A DNA stretch of 64,000 nucleotides from Astragalus membranaceus (Eukaryota; Streptophyta; Magnoliopsida; Fabales; Fabaceae), in the NCBI GenBank assembly GCA_039519185.1, contig CM076849.1:68132784-68196783 (forward strand), given 5' to 3'. The notes beneath the pieces are model-generated. The model did no database searches. It was not told the DNA's origin and saw only the letters and a program-made list of their open reading frames with translations. The stretch's first letter is position 1. Each line of letters opens with the position of its first letter. A program made the position numbers and the translations under genes. This document shows, in pieces, positions 33,866-45,593 of the stretch.

Positions 33866-35717
33866 CAAGAGATAAGAGGGGAAGGGGAAGTAGAGAAGGA
33901 GGAAGGGATTGGGGTAAAGCTTAAAGGAGATGAGAAATGGGAAGGAAAAAAGGAGAGAGGTGAAGGGGGGACTAGAGAAAGAAAGGGGAAAAGATTAAGC
34001 CGCTAAGGGTTAGTGGATGAATTACATAACTAAGATGCTACACGATAGAGTAGTGTTTGCATAAATTTAGAAATTTAGTTAAAAAAAATTAAAGTGAAGT
34101 GATAAGAGAAAGATAATAATTATTTACGGGAAAACTAAAAGTAAAGTAAAAAAGAAGAAAGGAAGAAAGAGAGTGTAAGAGAAAAGTGAAAAGGAGGAAA
34201 GAGAGTGTAAGAAGAAAGAGAAAAAAGGAAGAAAAGAGTGTAAGATAAAAGTGAAAAGTAAGAAAGAGAGTGTAAAAAGAAAGAGAAAAAAATAAGTAAA
34301 AGAGTGTAATGACATTTTTACCCTTAAATTAAATATGTGTCTTGTTAATAAGAGATCCAATTTGGTAATTTCATAGGAGGTTTGTTTGTATAAATAGACC
34401 CTTAAATTAAATATGTGTCTTGTTAATAAGATATCCAATTTGGTAATTTCATAGGAGGTTTGTTTGTATAAATAGATAGATAGGTAATTTTAATAGAGTA
34501 GTGTTTTTATAAATTTAGAAATTTAATTAAAAAAAATTAAAGTGAAGTGATAAGAGAAAGATAATAATTATTTATGGGAAAACTAAAAGTAAAGTAAAAA
34601 AGAAGAAAGGAAGAAAGAGAGTGTAAGAGAAAAGTGAAAAGGAGGAAAGAGAGTGTAAAAGGAAAGAGAAAAAAGAAGAAGAAAGAAAGTGTAAGATAAA
34701 AGTGAAAAGTAAGAAAGAGAGTGTAAAAAGAAAGAGAAAAAAAATAAGAAAAAGAGTGTAACGACATTTGTACCCTTAAATTAAATATGTGTCTTGTTAA
34801 TAAGAGATCCAATTTGGTAATTTCATAAGAGGTTTATTTGTGTAAATAGACTCTTAAATTAAATATGTGTCTTGCTAATAAGAGATCCAATTTGGTAATT
34901 TCATAGGAGGTTTGTTTGTATAAATAGATAGATAGGTAATTTTAATAGAGTAGTGTTTGTATAAATTTAGAAATTTAGTTAAAAAAAATTAAAGTGAAGT
35001 GATAAGAGAAAGATAATAATTATTTATGGGAAAACTAAAAGTAAAGTAAAAAAGAAGAAAGGAAGAAACAGAGTGTAAGAGAAAAGTGAAAAGGAGGAAA
35101 GAGAGTGTAAGAAGAAAGAGAAAAAAGGAAGAAAGAGGGTGTAAGATAAAAGTGAAAAGTAAGAAAGAGAGTGTAAAAAGAAAGAGAAAAAAAATAAGAA
35201 AAAGAGTGTAATGACATTTTTACCCTAAAATTAAATATATGTCTTGTTAATAAGAGATTCAATTTGGTAATTCCATAAGAGGTTTGTTTGTATAAATAGA
35301 TAGATAGGTAATTTTAATAGAGTAGTGTTTGTATAAATTTAGAAATTTAGTTAAAAAAAAGTAAAGTGAAGTGATAAGAGAAAGATAATAATTATTTATG
35401 GGAAAACTAAAAGTAAAGTAAAAAAGAAAAAAGGAAGAAAGAGAGTGTAAGAGAAAAATGAAAATGAAGAAAGAGAGTGTAAGAAGAAAGAGAAAAAAGA
35501 AAGAAAGCGAGTGTAAGATAAAAGTTAAAAGTAAGAAAGAGAGTGTAAAAAGAAAGAGAAAAAAATAAGAAAAAGAGTGTAATGACATTTTTACCCTAAA
35601 ATTAAATATGTGTCTTGTTAATAAGAGATCTAAATTGGTAATTTCATAGGAGGTTTGTTTGTATAAATAGATAAATAAATAGATATTAGATTAGATTAGA
35701 TTAGATTAGATTAGATA
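33866..35717. repeat. Purine-rich tandem array of about 450 bp units
   Basis: GTAGTGTTTGTATAAATTTA marks unit starts at about 34051, 34498, 34953 and 35323, giving four units of 370-455 bp. Each unit holds AAAGTAAAGTAAAAAAGAAG and GAGAGTGTAAGA runs and then a unique block with AATTAAATATGTGTCTTG. The left 150 bp is a diverged G- and A-rich lead-in. It ends in a GATTA pentanucleotide run near 35693-35716. Minus-strand open stretches rich in Phe, Leu and Ser are low-complexity and are not genes. Confidence 0.85.
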
Positions 35718-35719
35718 GA

Positions 35720-36503
35720 AGGAGGGTACCACAAATAAGGTTGTGGATGCCTTATCCCGGAAAGCTGAAGCGGAGTTAATGTCCCCTTTTCTCCTTCAGA
35801 CTATCATCCCAGAATTGCAAAATTCCTCCACTTCCCATTTAATGTTCTCTTGACACAATGAAGAATTCAGAATAAGAGGCAAACTGGTTCTGGGCGCCAA
35901 TATTGAACTCGGAACATCTATACTGCACTAGCTTCATGACTCTACTCTTGGGGGCCATTCTGGCGGAGATGCTGTTACTGCTAGGCTCAAACCCTATTCT
36001 ATTAGAAGGGCTTGCTTAAGGATGTCCAACTATATGTTAAGAATTGTGGGGTTTGTCAATGGGCACAGATCTGCCAGAGACTTTTCTATTGGGAATTTTT
36101 TTTCTACCTTAAGCTTCATCCTTACAAGCAGCGCGCTCTAAAACCCCACCATGCCCACAAACTTCTGCCTAAATTCTCTGGTCCTTTCAAAAACATGGAC
36201 TCACTCAGCTTATCAACTAGAGCTTCCCCTAGAAGCTAGAATTCATAATGTCATACATATTTCTCAACTAACGTTGTGTCCAAATCCTACATTCACCAGT
36301 GTTTCCTTTGCCAATGCTAGTTGATCCGAATTTTGCTGCTAAACACATTCTTGAGGCAATTCTAAATAGGAAGATGGTGAAAAGGAGTCGTATTGCTGCA
36401 ACAAAGGTCTTGGTAAAATGAAAGGATGCCCCAATTTAACAAGTCTCATGGAAGTCATACTTTGATCTACTTAAGAAATTTCATGATTTTCACCCTTGAG
36501 GCC
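35720..36503 (+). pseudogene. Chromovirus pol remnant with chromodomain
   Basis: Degraded plus-strand pieces of a Ty3/gypsy chromovirus occur in order: an RNase H end (KVVDALSRKAEAELMSPFLL), an integrase zinc-binding region (HDSTLGGHSG, then LLKDVQLYVKNCGVCQ), an integrase C-terminal linker (KLLPKFSGPF) and a chromodomain (ILEAILNRKMVKR, then TKVLVKW, then FHDFHP). The integrase catalytic core is deleted and several stops and shifts are present. The sequence stays open across the solo LTR at 36509, resuming at 40025 with GRTTGEAYCHSF. It is a dead fragment. Confidence 0.8.
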
Positions 36504-37439
36504 AAGGGTGTGACACCCTTTACCCTGAAAGTAATTATAGATGAAAATGTATGGAAAATGAGTAAATTTATTTTTTAAATAAATATCTAAGTCATTTTCG
36601 AAATATTTTTTGCAAGTAAAAGATGTCATCGAATTCCTTAAATCATATAAACAAAGTTTATAGTAATATCAAAGGGTAAATCGACAAAACCTTTATTTCA
36701 ATATAGCAACAAGAACAAGAATGAGCTTAATTATAATATTAAAAGTACAACCCAAATCCCGATGTCACATGATCAGACCAATTAACCTTTAATCCAATTA
36801 ACTAAAAGGGGAGCAACATCAGCGTGTAGTATCATACTGCAAGTCATTGGGTGATCGTAGTGATCACGCCTCCACCACTCCACGATCATAGAAGGCTACT
36901 CCAACGACACCTGGAACTCAATCTAAAAAAATGGTGCATGGGTGAGAAAGAGCGTCCAAACCATATAAGGAACATAAGACTGAAACTAAAACAGCAAAAA
37001 CTACCACAGTCCATCAAATCAAAGTCAAAAAGTCAATCCCTAAGAAGTGACAAACACAACATGTCCATACCTAAAGAGCGAGGGAATCACATAACATAGA
37101 GAATACCACAACAGTGAATACAACGAACATGCCACGCGTGCTCGGTCAATCATCAACTAATGCCGTCATCCTGAATCTGGTGCAACATAAAGGCGGACAT
37201 ACCCACTACTCCAACGATAAATCTGGATCCATCTAACTCCGGGTAAGCGAATGCAAGTTCCCTCACATCTCGGGACATAGATAGAGTCTAGTCATGGTAC
37301 CCCAATGTTTTGTGGAATGCCCCAGCGGTGCCCCGCTTAGGACCCCCCATTGGGCCTACCCGTAAGGCCAGGTCGTGGTCGTCTCTATTACTACTCTCAT
37401 AATCGTTTGCTTACCACCCCACCTATCATCATCACCATC

Positions 37440-37690
37440 CTTTGAGGTACGGCTTGCCCATACTGCGACAAGGTTCCTCCTACAAATTTCAACTATTGAG
37501 GTACGACTCGCCCATACTGCGATGAGTCCTTGCCCATAATGCGACAAGGTTCCTCTTACATTTCTCGATCACGAAGATACAGCTCGTCCATACTGCAACG
37601 AGTTTTTCCCATGCTGCGACAAGATTCTTCAACACGAACTAGTTCGTTAAACATTGACGAAGGATAACTTGCTCATTGTGCAACAAGTTT
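37440..37690. repeat. GCCCATACTGCGACAAG tandem units
   Basis: Units of about 50-65 bp with TTGAGGTACGACTCGCCCAT and TACTGCGACAAGGTTCC (variants GATGAG, GCAACGAG) recur about five times. Position inside the LTR corresponds to the minisatellite in the solo LTR at 3184-5720. Confidence 0.65.
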
Positions 37691-39226
37691 CCCATAACAA
37701 TACGCATAAATCCAACTAGTAATCACAACAAAGCATTAACGTCAAATCACTTAATAACCTTAACGATTCTGAGTCAATCTTGTCTACATTAATCGATGCT
37801 AAGGTATCTGTCTAGATCTTAAACGATATTAACATTGTATCATTTAGACTTTCCTATCATTCTAATCCATTAGCACATTAGACACTAACTCATTCTTTAA
37901 CTTTTATAACTAACTCTTCCTTCTTATTTAGGTGATTATATTAATTATGAGTAACTCTCAAGCTATATCTCCACAACTATGTTTGAGGCTCATTATCAAT
38001 TGTTCATAACTTAATTAGATTCATTAATCTATTAAAATTTTCTATTATCTTATGTCACTCGTGATTTACGAATACTTCGACAAGTTCTCTTATCACTAAG
38101 AGTCATTCTCAAATTCAATTATCATGTTTTCATTTCTATAACGAAATTACTAACTGACTAGTCACGTCTCTCAAGTTCTTCCTTAGTCTCGATCTTAGTT
38201 AACCATTCATTACTATTTATCAATTGACCAATCACTATTTTTATTGACCTATCACCCACGCCTAGGATTAATTTTAGACTGTAATCCTTATACTTACTCT
38301 GTCTTGACTCTAAATTAATCACCTTCAATGTCAACCCAATTTTACATACTACGTAACATAATACATATGAGTTATGCGCTTATGATTCTTCGTTCCTCAC
38401 TTGCTAATTAAAGGACATCATCCAACATATAATGAACTACTCATGCATAAATCATTCATTAAACTCACAATACATTACTTACAGTCATCCAACTTATTTA
38501 CAGTCATCTGAATTATTTACAGTCCTTCAAATTGAATAAATCGAATAAATAATAAATAAATAAATAAATACAAGCATATAGGAATAGCGATAATCGATAC
38601 TATTATATTTCTATCCCCTATTCCCCATATAGAATAGAAACCATTTCTCCCCCATACTTGATATCCAACTACGATTGTTCCTTTGACACAACGAAAGAAC
38701 GAGTCACGAGTTCTTGAATGTGGTATAATTTTGACAACGTGACCATTGACTCAAACGCATACAATCAAGCAACGCTAACACTCAAGTAGTTATCAATTAA
38801 AAGAATAATAGAAATATGTTTGTTTAACTAATTAATCGTGTTTTTCGAAGAGGTATACCTATCCAAAAGGTATAACATGGTGACCACAATTCAAAGTTGC
38901 AAACCGAAAGTCCCCAAAGAACCAAATCTGAACAAAAGTGAGGGATTTGGTTGTTCATGAAATTTTTGACAGATCCGAACATTTTATATTGGTCTTCAAG
39001 GAGAGAATCCAAGGTTTTGCAAAGCAACATAGAATGGTGGTGGCCGATGAAACTGTTGTAATAGTGACTGGGGAGAGTTAGAGGTCGAACAAACAGGTTG
39101 TGGACTTGTGGTCATGGCTGGGAGGTGCGAGCAAAAGGAGGGAGGAAAGGATAGTTCATGTGCGGTCAAGTCAAGTGGCTCTGGATGGCATCGTGACTGT
39201 GGACCGCAATAGTGAGACGAACGCGA

Positions 39227-39230
<4 letters not shown>

Positions 39231-39286
<56 letters not shown>
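39231..39286. repeat. (GA)n microsatellite
   Basis: An uninterrupted GA dinucleotide run of about 56 bp in the solo LTR. A 184-codon minus-strand open stretch over it is driven by this run and is not a gene. Confidence 0.95.
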
Positions 39287-39291
<5 letters not shown>

Positions 39292-40024
39292 CTTCGGTGC
39301 AGGCTTCATCGTAGCCCAGTGGTGTGGCTTCGTCGGGGTGGTTTGGTGACGACCATGGATTTTTCGTGCAAGGAAGGGGGTGACTAGACTGCGATGTAGG
39401 GGCCGCGAATGGTTGAAACGATACCAGAATCGAACTTAGGAGGGGATTTCTAGTTGGGGTGTAAGGGTTGGGTCCATGGGCCGCGCACTGTGCTGGATCA
39501 GGTTCAGGTCTGTGAGTGTTTGTTTTATCAGCAAGGGGTGCAAGAAGCAAGGGGAGGGGTGTATGCGAGCAGGACTTTCAGAAACACATAGTCCACATCA
39601 TTAAAATTACCCAAAATGATCCTAATTCATTTTCTTTTTTTGGTAATATATCCTAATTCATTTTCTAAAGCCCTTTTTAACAATATAACACTTTCTTAAC
39701 CCAAAACATTTTCTCTAAACAAAATATACTTAAAATACTAATATTTCATAAAATAATATAAAATAATGATATTACAAATATAAGTATTCTATAAGTCAAT
39801 TAATTAAATATAACCACACTATATACTGTAAAAAGTGGTTTAATATTATAGAAACATATTTTAATAATTCAAATACCCATAAATGTATAAAATAACTTAA
39901 ATAATAAACATTTCTAAAATATATAAATTACTTAGGCGAAAAACACACGATATATCACATAAAATTTTTATATTCACGCATAAACAAAAATGTACTAATA
40001 CAAAAATTAGGATGTTACAAAGGG

Positions 40025-40306
40025 CGTACTACAGGGGAAGCGTATTGTCACAGCTTTATGCTAGCTAGCTCTCACATTTCGGAATTTATTAACTATGTTT
40101 ATTTTGCCTAGGTACGATCTTTTCCCTATAATTTAAATTCTGCTTTTTAACATGTGAGTCACCTTGCTTCTATAGCAGGTGGTGCAATTAGGTTAGAATA
40201 TTTGCCAGCATCTTACAATGAGTGGCTAATCATTTGTAGCCTACCATACATTTATACGCCAGGCACTGAATTCAAACAACAAACAAAATTTCAATAATTT
40301 GCCTTA

Positions 40307-40394
<88 letters not shown>

Positions 40395-40619
40395 GTCCTG
40401 CATAACACTTCCTCTTTAGACGTTATTCCCTTCATTGGCTCCCCTAGCTGAGCTTCGTGTTACTGGTTGGTTCAACCCTAACAGCTGGTCAGAAAACCTC
40501 AAAACATGCGATGACGGTTGTGAGAGAAGAAGGTATGCAAAAGAAACCGAGAACAATACTGAAGAATGAGAGGACCATATATAACTAAACGTCTGGCAAC
40601 ACTAAGAGAGAAGCTAGTG
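40025..40619. other. Spacer with an 80 bp (CT)n run
   Basis: The first 85 bp continue the chromovirus remnant. The rest has no gene. A pure CT dinucleotide run spans 40311-40390. Confidence 0.7.
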
Positions 40620-41080
40620 ACTTGTTCCCCAAAAAGATCCTCCGCCCAAGCAAACAACCGACGACTTTAAGGGATAACCCAAACTCAAACCCCCTCAAAC
40701 CACCCACCACAGGAACTGACTAAAGCACTAGGATCCACTGCCACTAAAAAAACCTAGGAAACCTAGAGTTAAGGGAAGAATCATCCGAACATACGTCATG
40801 CCAGGAGAAGACGTTATTTCCATTCCCCACTTTTAGCCTAGAGTTATCTGAGATCCAGTCTTCCCCTTCCCCCAGTCCCCCATGTACATCAAACATCTTT
40901 CCACCAAACAGACGTCGAAGAAAGAACACTCAACTGGTGAAAGTAGTTCATAGATCCCTAGGCCTGATAGTACTAGGAAAACAGGACTCGCCTCCACAAG
41001 GCATCTAGCGAGGAGCCTCCAACGCCACTTAGCCAAGAAAGTAACATTTACAACCCTCAAATTCCAATCCCAAAGCCCAC
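40620..41080 (-). pseudogene. LINE reverse transcriptase 3' remnant
   Basis: On the minus strand, NLRVVNVTFLAKWRWRLL (41063 downward), WISDNSRLKVGNGNNVFSW (about 40870-40800) and RRLFAWAEDLFG (near 40655) match, by eye, the region after the RT of plant LINEs, which ends in a zinc-binding RT-associated domain. The pieces lie in different frames. It is a short 5'-truncated dead copy that ends next to element B. Confidence 0.7.
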
Positions 41081-41209
41081 ATTAAAAGAAAGAAAATTCC
41101 CACATTAATTATTTTCTTTCTTTTGCTATCAAGATTTGTTTACTAAACTATTATTTCAATGGGAAGCATTGCAATCAATAATTCCGGTAGAAAAGGAGTG
41201 ATTGCTATA

Positions 41210-41646
41210 TGTTCTGTACTGTGCTTCCGACCTTGGTGATCGGTTTTATGCAGTTAGTAGGTGTTTTCTCCTTGATTCTGTTTTAATGTCCAGGTCTTGA
41301 GATATTCGATGTTTTCCGATGTTGAGGTGTCCGAGGTTGATAATCTTAAGGTTTCCGAGGTTGTCGATCTTGAGGTGTCCGATGTTGTTCCTGCAATAAC
41401 ACTCCGACGCTCAAGTCAGTATTTTGAGTTAATGAGTATTGTGTTGGGAAAAATCTTACCATTAATGAGCTTTGAATGCTGTATTTATAGATTTGGAGTG
41501 GTGTTTGTTGTGGCCGATTTAGGCCGTCCGATCTCATGAAATGATCTTGGCCATTAAAGATTTGGACTCTAATGATTTGATTGGGCTTCTCAGAAATTGG
41601 GCCTTTGGAGGGGGTGTAAATAGTAAACACTATAATTACCATAACA
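41210..41646 (-). repeat. Element B 3' LTR
   Basis: TGTTCTGTACTGTGC to ACCATAACA on the plus strand. It contains a short internal repeat built of GAGGTGTCCGAGGTTGATAA-type units (41320-41390) and a TATTTATAG box on the plus strand near 41482. On the minus strand the purine tract CTTGGGGGGCCAC (41647-41659) precedes it. Confidence 0.95.
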
Positions 41647-41903
41647 GTGGCCCCCCAAGTCTGGTCGCTTTGAGAAGCGATATTGACTTTGATAGGCGAC
41701 GTAGCCTCATATTTTTGTCTTTGTTGAGTAGAAATTTCTTCGGTCTCGAGCTTATGTCGAGGCTGGGGTTTTTGGACGATGTTAACTGTCCGTCGAGCTT
41801 TCGAGCGAGGTAGATAGTTTTTTGAATTCAGTGCTGTTTTGGAATCAGTGCCATCTTTACTGTTTCTGACAAGGTGTGATTTCGCAGTGGCGGCGCATGA
41901 TGG

Positions 41904-42353
41904 TGACGTTTTATTCTTCAGCGTGCGAAGTTTAATGACTATGGTTTGGACGTGACGTTTCGACTTCCCGGCCCAGGCCCATTAAATCCGCCTTGCTATA
42001 AATAAAGGGTCTCACCTTCTCATTTGTTGCTTGCTGTTCATTTTTTTTGGATTTGTCGACCTTCGAGAGCTCCCGAGCTTCTTTAAAGTGAACGAGGTTT
42101 GAAGAGTTTTGAAGTACTTTTAAGGTCGGTTTCTGTGGATCGACAACCGTATTTTTTCCAGATATAATCAACTTGCGACTCAGTTTCGAGGTTAGTCTAT
42201 TTTTTGATTTGTCTTTACTTTTCTTTTCGTTTGTGCCTGGACCTCCCCCAGTCCCCTTTGATCTCAGAATGGGGGTTGTCAGGTCGGGTTCCGGCTTGCT
42301 CGTGAACCCATTTTCGATCTTTAACCCTGACATTTCGTCCCCCATTCTTGTAG
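41904..42353 (+). promoter_or_regulatory. Promoter and leader intron of element B antisense gene
   Basis: Two TGACGT boxes (41904, 41953), of the type bound by plant bZIP factors, precede TATAAATAA at 41997-42005. A candidate leader intron follows, with donor GAG|GTTAGT at 42191 and acceptor TTGTAG at 42353, and then a leader exon with GGCGAGGACAAAACAAAC that is conserved in element C (GGCGAGAACAAAACAAAC). The start codon is at 42424. Confidence 0.65.
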
Positions 42354-42423
42354 ATTCGCTCTGGCGAGGACAAAACAAACTCGGAGAGACGTTACTCAGT
42401 ACCGGAAAGAGTTTACGAACGTG

Positions 42424-44912
42424 ATGGCTTCTGGTGGTGAAGTCCCTGAAGTTTGTACCGACCCTCTTGAAGTCGCCGCCCCGGACGTGCAAGAGCATTC
42501 TGCTTCCGCCCCTATGAGTGATAAGGCGGAAGATAACTTTGAGAGTGAAAGCTCCTCTCCTGCGACCGATGCTAATGAGCCAAACGAAGATACTCCTGAA
42601 GATGTGGAGGAAGATCGTTTGGTGGATGTGATGGCCATCACTTCTTAGTCTGATGAGGAAATCCAAGTGGAGGAATCCGAGGATTCCGAGGTCGATCTTG
42701 GGACAGGCTCCGAGGTTCACCTTGTGTTGAGTTCCGAGCCTGCCGATGAGTCCGATGGTGGTGATGTTGGAAAGCAAGTTGAATCTCTCCCTTCGAGTCA
42801 ACCAGGTTCCCGACGAGCTTCTGCTGCTTCTCTGGATGGCTACTCGAGTACTGGTTGTGGGGACCTCGATGTACCGGTGCGAGAGGTCTCTCAATATGAT
42901 TGGGTTTCCAGAAATATCTTGGAGATCGAATCGTTGTACCAGCACGATTTTAATTTGGAGATGGTCGGGAGGAAAGCTTCCGGTCGTTCGAAGCGAATTT
43001 GGAGAGTTGAGGGAATGAAGAAAGGAGAGCACGTGGCTTTGTGGCCTGGAGAGCTCAAGTTCACTTTGTACCATATGCTGATAAATGAGATGAATATCCG
43101 GCCTCCTTTCACCTGGTTCGAGCAGACGGTTTTGGCGACTTTGGATGTTGCGCCTTCTCAGTTGCATCCAAATGCGTGGGCTTTTGTTCGAGCCTACGAA
43201 CTAATGTGCCTTCACCTGGACAGACCGGTCTCGCCATTGCTCTTCTTCCATTTGTTTGAGATTAACCGGAACAGCAGTGAAAATAAGTCCGGTCGCGAGC
43301 ATGTCAGTCTTCGCTCAAGGCGAGGGGCCAAGATTTTCAAAGCTTATGCGGACTCATTGAAGGGGAATTGGAAGGAGTTATATTACTGGGTCGAGCCGGT
43401 GACCGATGAAGCGATCGAGAGAGTGGGAAAGTTTTCCGAGGATGGTCGGACTTTGGTGTCCACCAAGTTTCCCATCGGTTGGAGTCAGGCCCATTTTGAA
43501 CGATCCACCAATTCTTTTTCTGTTGGTGAGGATTGACTAAACGCTGCCGATCTTCTTACCAAGAGGATCCTGATGTTTATTTCTGAGAACATTCCGTTTT
43601 CAAAACATAAGTGTCGGGGTATCCCTGCGGCTAAGATAGTTCAGGCTGGGAAGCGAAGACGGGTGCAATTTGTTTTAGGTAGTTCGTTTTTCTTGTTTCG
43701 AATTTTGCATATTTTTGATTGTAGTTTGTATGACCCAGTTTTTGTTTCTTTTCCAGATACCATGGCCCCAAAGAAGCTTGCCGCAATGAAGGCGCTGGCG
43801 ATGAGGAGCGTCGATATATCTGACGATGTTGAGGAAGTGGGTGTTCCGCTTCCGACGTCTCCCCAGATTGAGACTGTCGTTGGGACGGTTACTGCTGCTT
43901 CCCCGATCAACACTGTTACCCAAGAGGACCTTGCCTATGAGGCTTGGGTCGATCTTGTTTCCAGTTCTCCTCCCCCAGCTGCTCCCGATATTTGTGCAGG
44001 GACCTCGGCGAAGAGGGTGCGTACCGACACAAGTGGCGAGCTAAGGCCGGATAAAAGGAGTAAAACCTCAAGGAGACCGAAGCATAAAAACAAGGCCGTA
44101 CCTTTAGAGGAGGGTTTCTTGGAACAAAACTATGCCCAATGGCGGGAGGATCCTGTCGGGGCGTCTGTTAAACTATTGGTGAACTTTGGCGAGGTTCATA
44201 AGATCGAAAAAGAGAAATATGAGAAACGGGCTAAGGGTAGGTGTTTTCCTGTTTGTTTTTCGCTTTTATGATCTTTTCCCTCAAACTGATTTTTCTTATT
44301 CTCGTGCTTGCAGATTTGTTGGAGCTTGAGAAGTCTAAAAGAGTGAAGCTTGTGGAGGATGTGTCTTCGAAGTCGAAAGAGCTCGCTCGAACTAAACAAT
44401 AACTTCAAACTTTGAAGGAAAGCCAGGGGGAAGTTATACGCCGGGCGGAGTTCACGGAAACTCGTGTAAAGTAGCTAGAAGAAAAGGAGAGAGGTCTGGA
44501 GGGGCAAGTGGTCGAGGCTAATCAGAAGATAAAAAGTTTGGAGCTTCGAATCGTCGGTTTGGAAGACGATCTGAAAAAGGCATCCCAGGCAGGGGTCGGA
44601 ACAAGCAGCGATGCTGAGGCTCGAATTGCGGAGCTTCAAGCAGCCCTTCAGCAGAGCAGAAAAAATGCTAAGGAGGCTACGAAGATTGCAAATGAAGCTA
44701 GGAAGGAGGCTCGTGAAGCCGCAAATTCTGCAATTGAGCTGTATAGGGAGGGTTTTGAGTGTGCCCAGGAGCAAATTGCTTTGGTCAATCCTTCCATCAA
44801 TTTGGACCGCTCGATCATCGATGCCGATCATGAGGTTGAAGCGGGTAGGATCGTTAAGATCGATGCTCGGACAGAAAAGAAAACTGTGATTTTTCCGACC
44901 TCTACTGTTTGA
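42424..44912 (+). pseudogene. Antisense accessory gene of element B, with introns and four stops
   Basis: The start at 42424 (MASGGEVPEV) opens a region of about 150 residues very rich in Glu, Asp and Ser. Next comes a core with SVEGM-like VEGMKKGEHVALWPGELKF, NIRPPFTWFEQTVLATLDVA, PSQLHPNAWAFVRAYELM and REHVSLRSRRGAKIFKAYAD, then a basic linker and a coiled coil (KIKSLELRIVGLEDDLKKAS onward). Introns of 78 bp (43679-43756) and 77 bp (44237-44313) have GT-AG ends and leave the frame in phase 1. In-frame stops lie at 42646 (TAG), 43534 (TGA), 44400 (TAA) and 44472 (TAG). The core resembles a family named putative gypsy-type transposon protein. The function is unknown to me. Gene order and position match the antisense ORF described for Retand-like elements. 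Confidence 0.75.
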
Positions 44913-45593
44913 TGTTTAATGGCGTTTCTTTTTGCAGAAGTTCCTGGTGTATGCTTTTATCTGTGTAGGTTTTGTATAGATCCGGAACTTCGAGGGTTTG
45001 GTTTAGACTGGAGATATTTGTAATTCTTTTTGGAACATGTCTATCCGAAAAACCTGTTTACGAGCTTTAATGAATGTTTTTTTAATTCCGCATGTCATGT
45101 ATGTCGTTTTTGTGGAGCTTTAATGAATGTTTTTTGAATTCTACACTTTGTGTACGATGTAAGAACGTTGGTAAATGAGGAAATCGATTTACCGGGTTCG
45201 AGCCTATAGGACAGTTTACTAGGACTCGGCCCAGATTTAACTCGCCCTATAGGGGTATCGGCAGCTGTGGCCGATGGTCGTTCTTAGGATGTTTCGATCC
45301 TTGAAGACCTGGTCTCTTTGAGATAGTTTGCCAAGACTCGGCTCGAATTTAACTATTTCTCAAAGAGTTTGCGACCTTTGGTGGTCGCTCGGGGAGATCA
45401 TCTAAGATCGGTCCCAACTGATTCCCGGTAGAGGGATTTTCGTCCCTACATTCTGTTTGATGAAAATCAAGAATGTGTGGAGACTTGGTGAGAACCTTGA
45501 GAAGCTTTGAAAAGCGTTTGAAAGAAAGGTTACGTTCTTTTTAATTAATAACTTGTTTCGAGTTTACATAAGGTCGGAGTACATGATTTCTTT
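44913..45593. other. Spacer between antisense gene and integrase of element B
   Basis: Two genes converge on this 0.7 kb. It has imperfect repeats (GAGCTTTAATGAATGTTTTTT at about 45063 and 45117; CTCGGC/CTCGGCTCGAATTTAACT blocks near 45225 and 45340). No gene is seen. It is the natural place for both 3' ends. Confidence 0.55.

Larger units (their letters stand above)
36509..40019 (-). mobile_element. Solo LTR inserted in the chromovirus remnant
   Basis: Termini are TGTGACACCC and AGGATGTTACA, and AAGGG occurs directly before (36504-36508) and after (40020-40024). It is 3,511 bp with no coding region, so it is a solo LTR. By comparison with element D termini it lies in minus orientation. It contains repeated GCCCATACTGCGACAAG units at 37440-37690, a (GA)n run and a long AT-rich section at 37700-38640. 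Confidence 0.85.

Noticed and set aside
34124..35588. Four related minus-strand frames rich in Phe, Leu and Ser
   Set aside because: They repeat with the purine-rich tandem units and reflect composition, not coding. They could look like signal peptides or membrane segments by mistake.
38996..39550. 184-codon minus-strand frame with a Ser-Leu run
   Set aside because: The frame is carried by the (GA)n microsatellite inside a solo LTR.
41932..43167. 411-codon minus-strand open frame
   Set aside because: It lies opposite the conserved antisense gene of element B. Conservation with element C is in the plus-strand frame.
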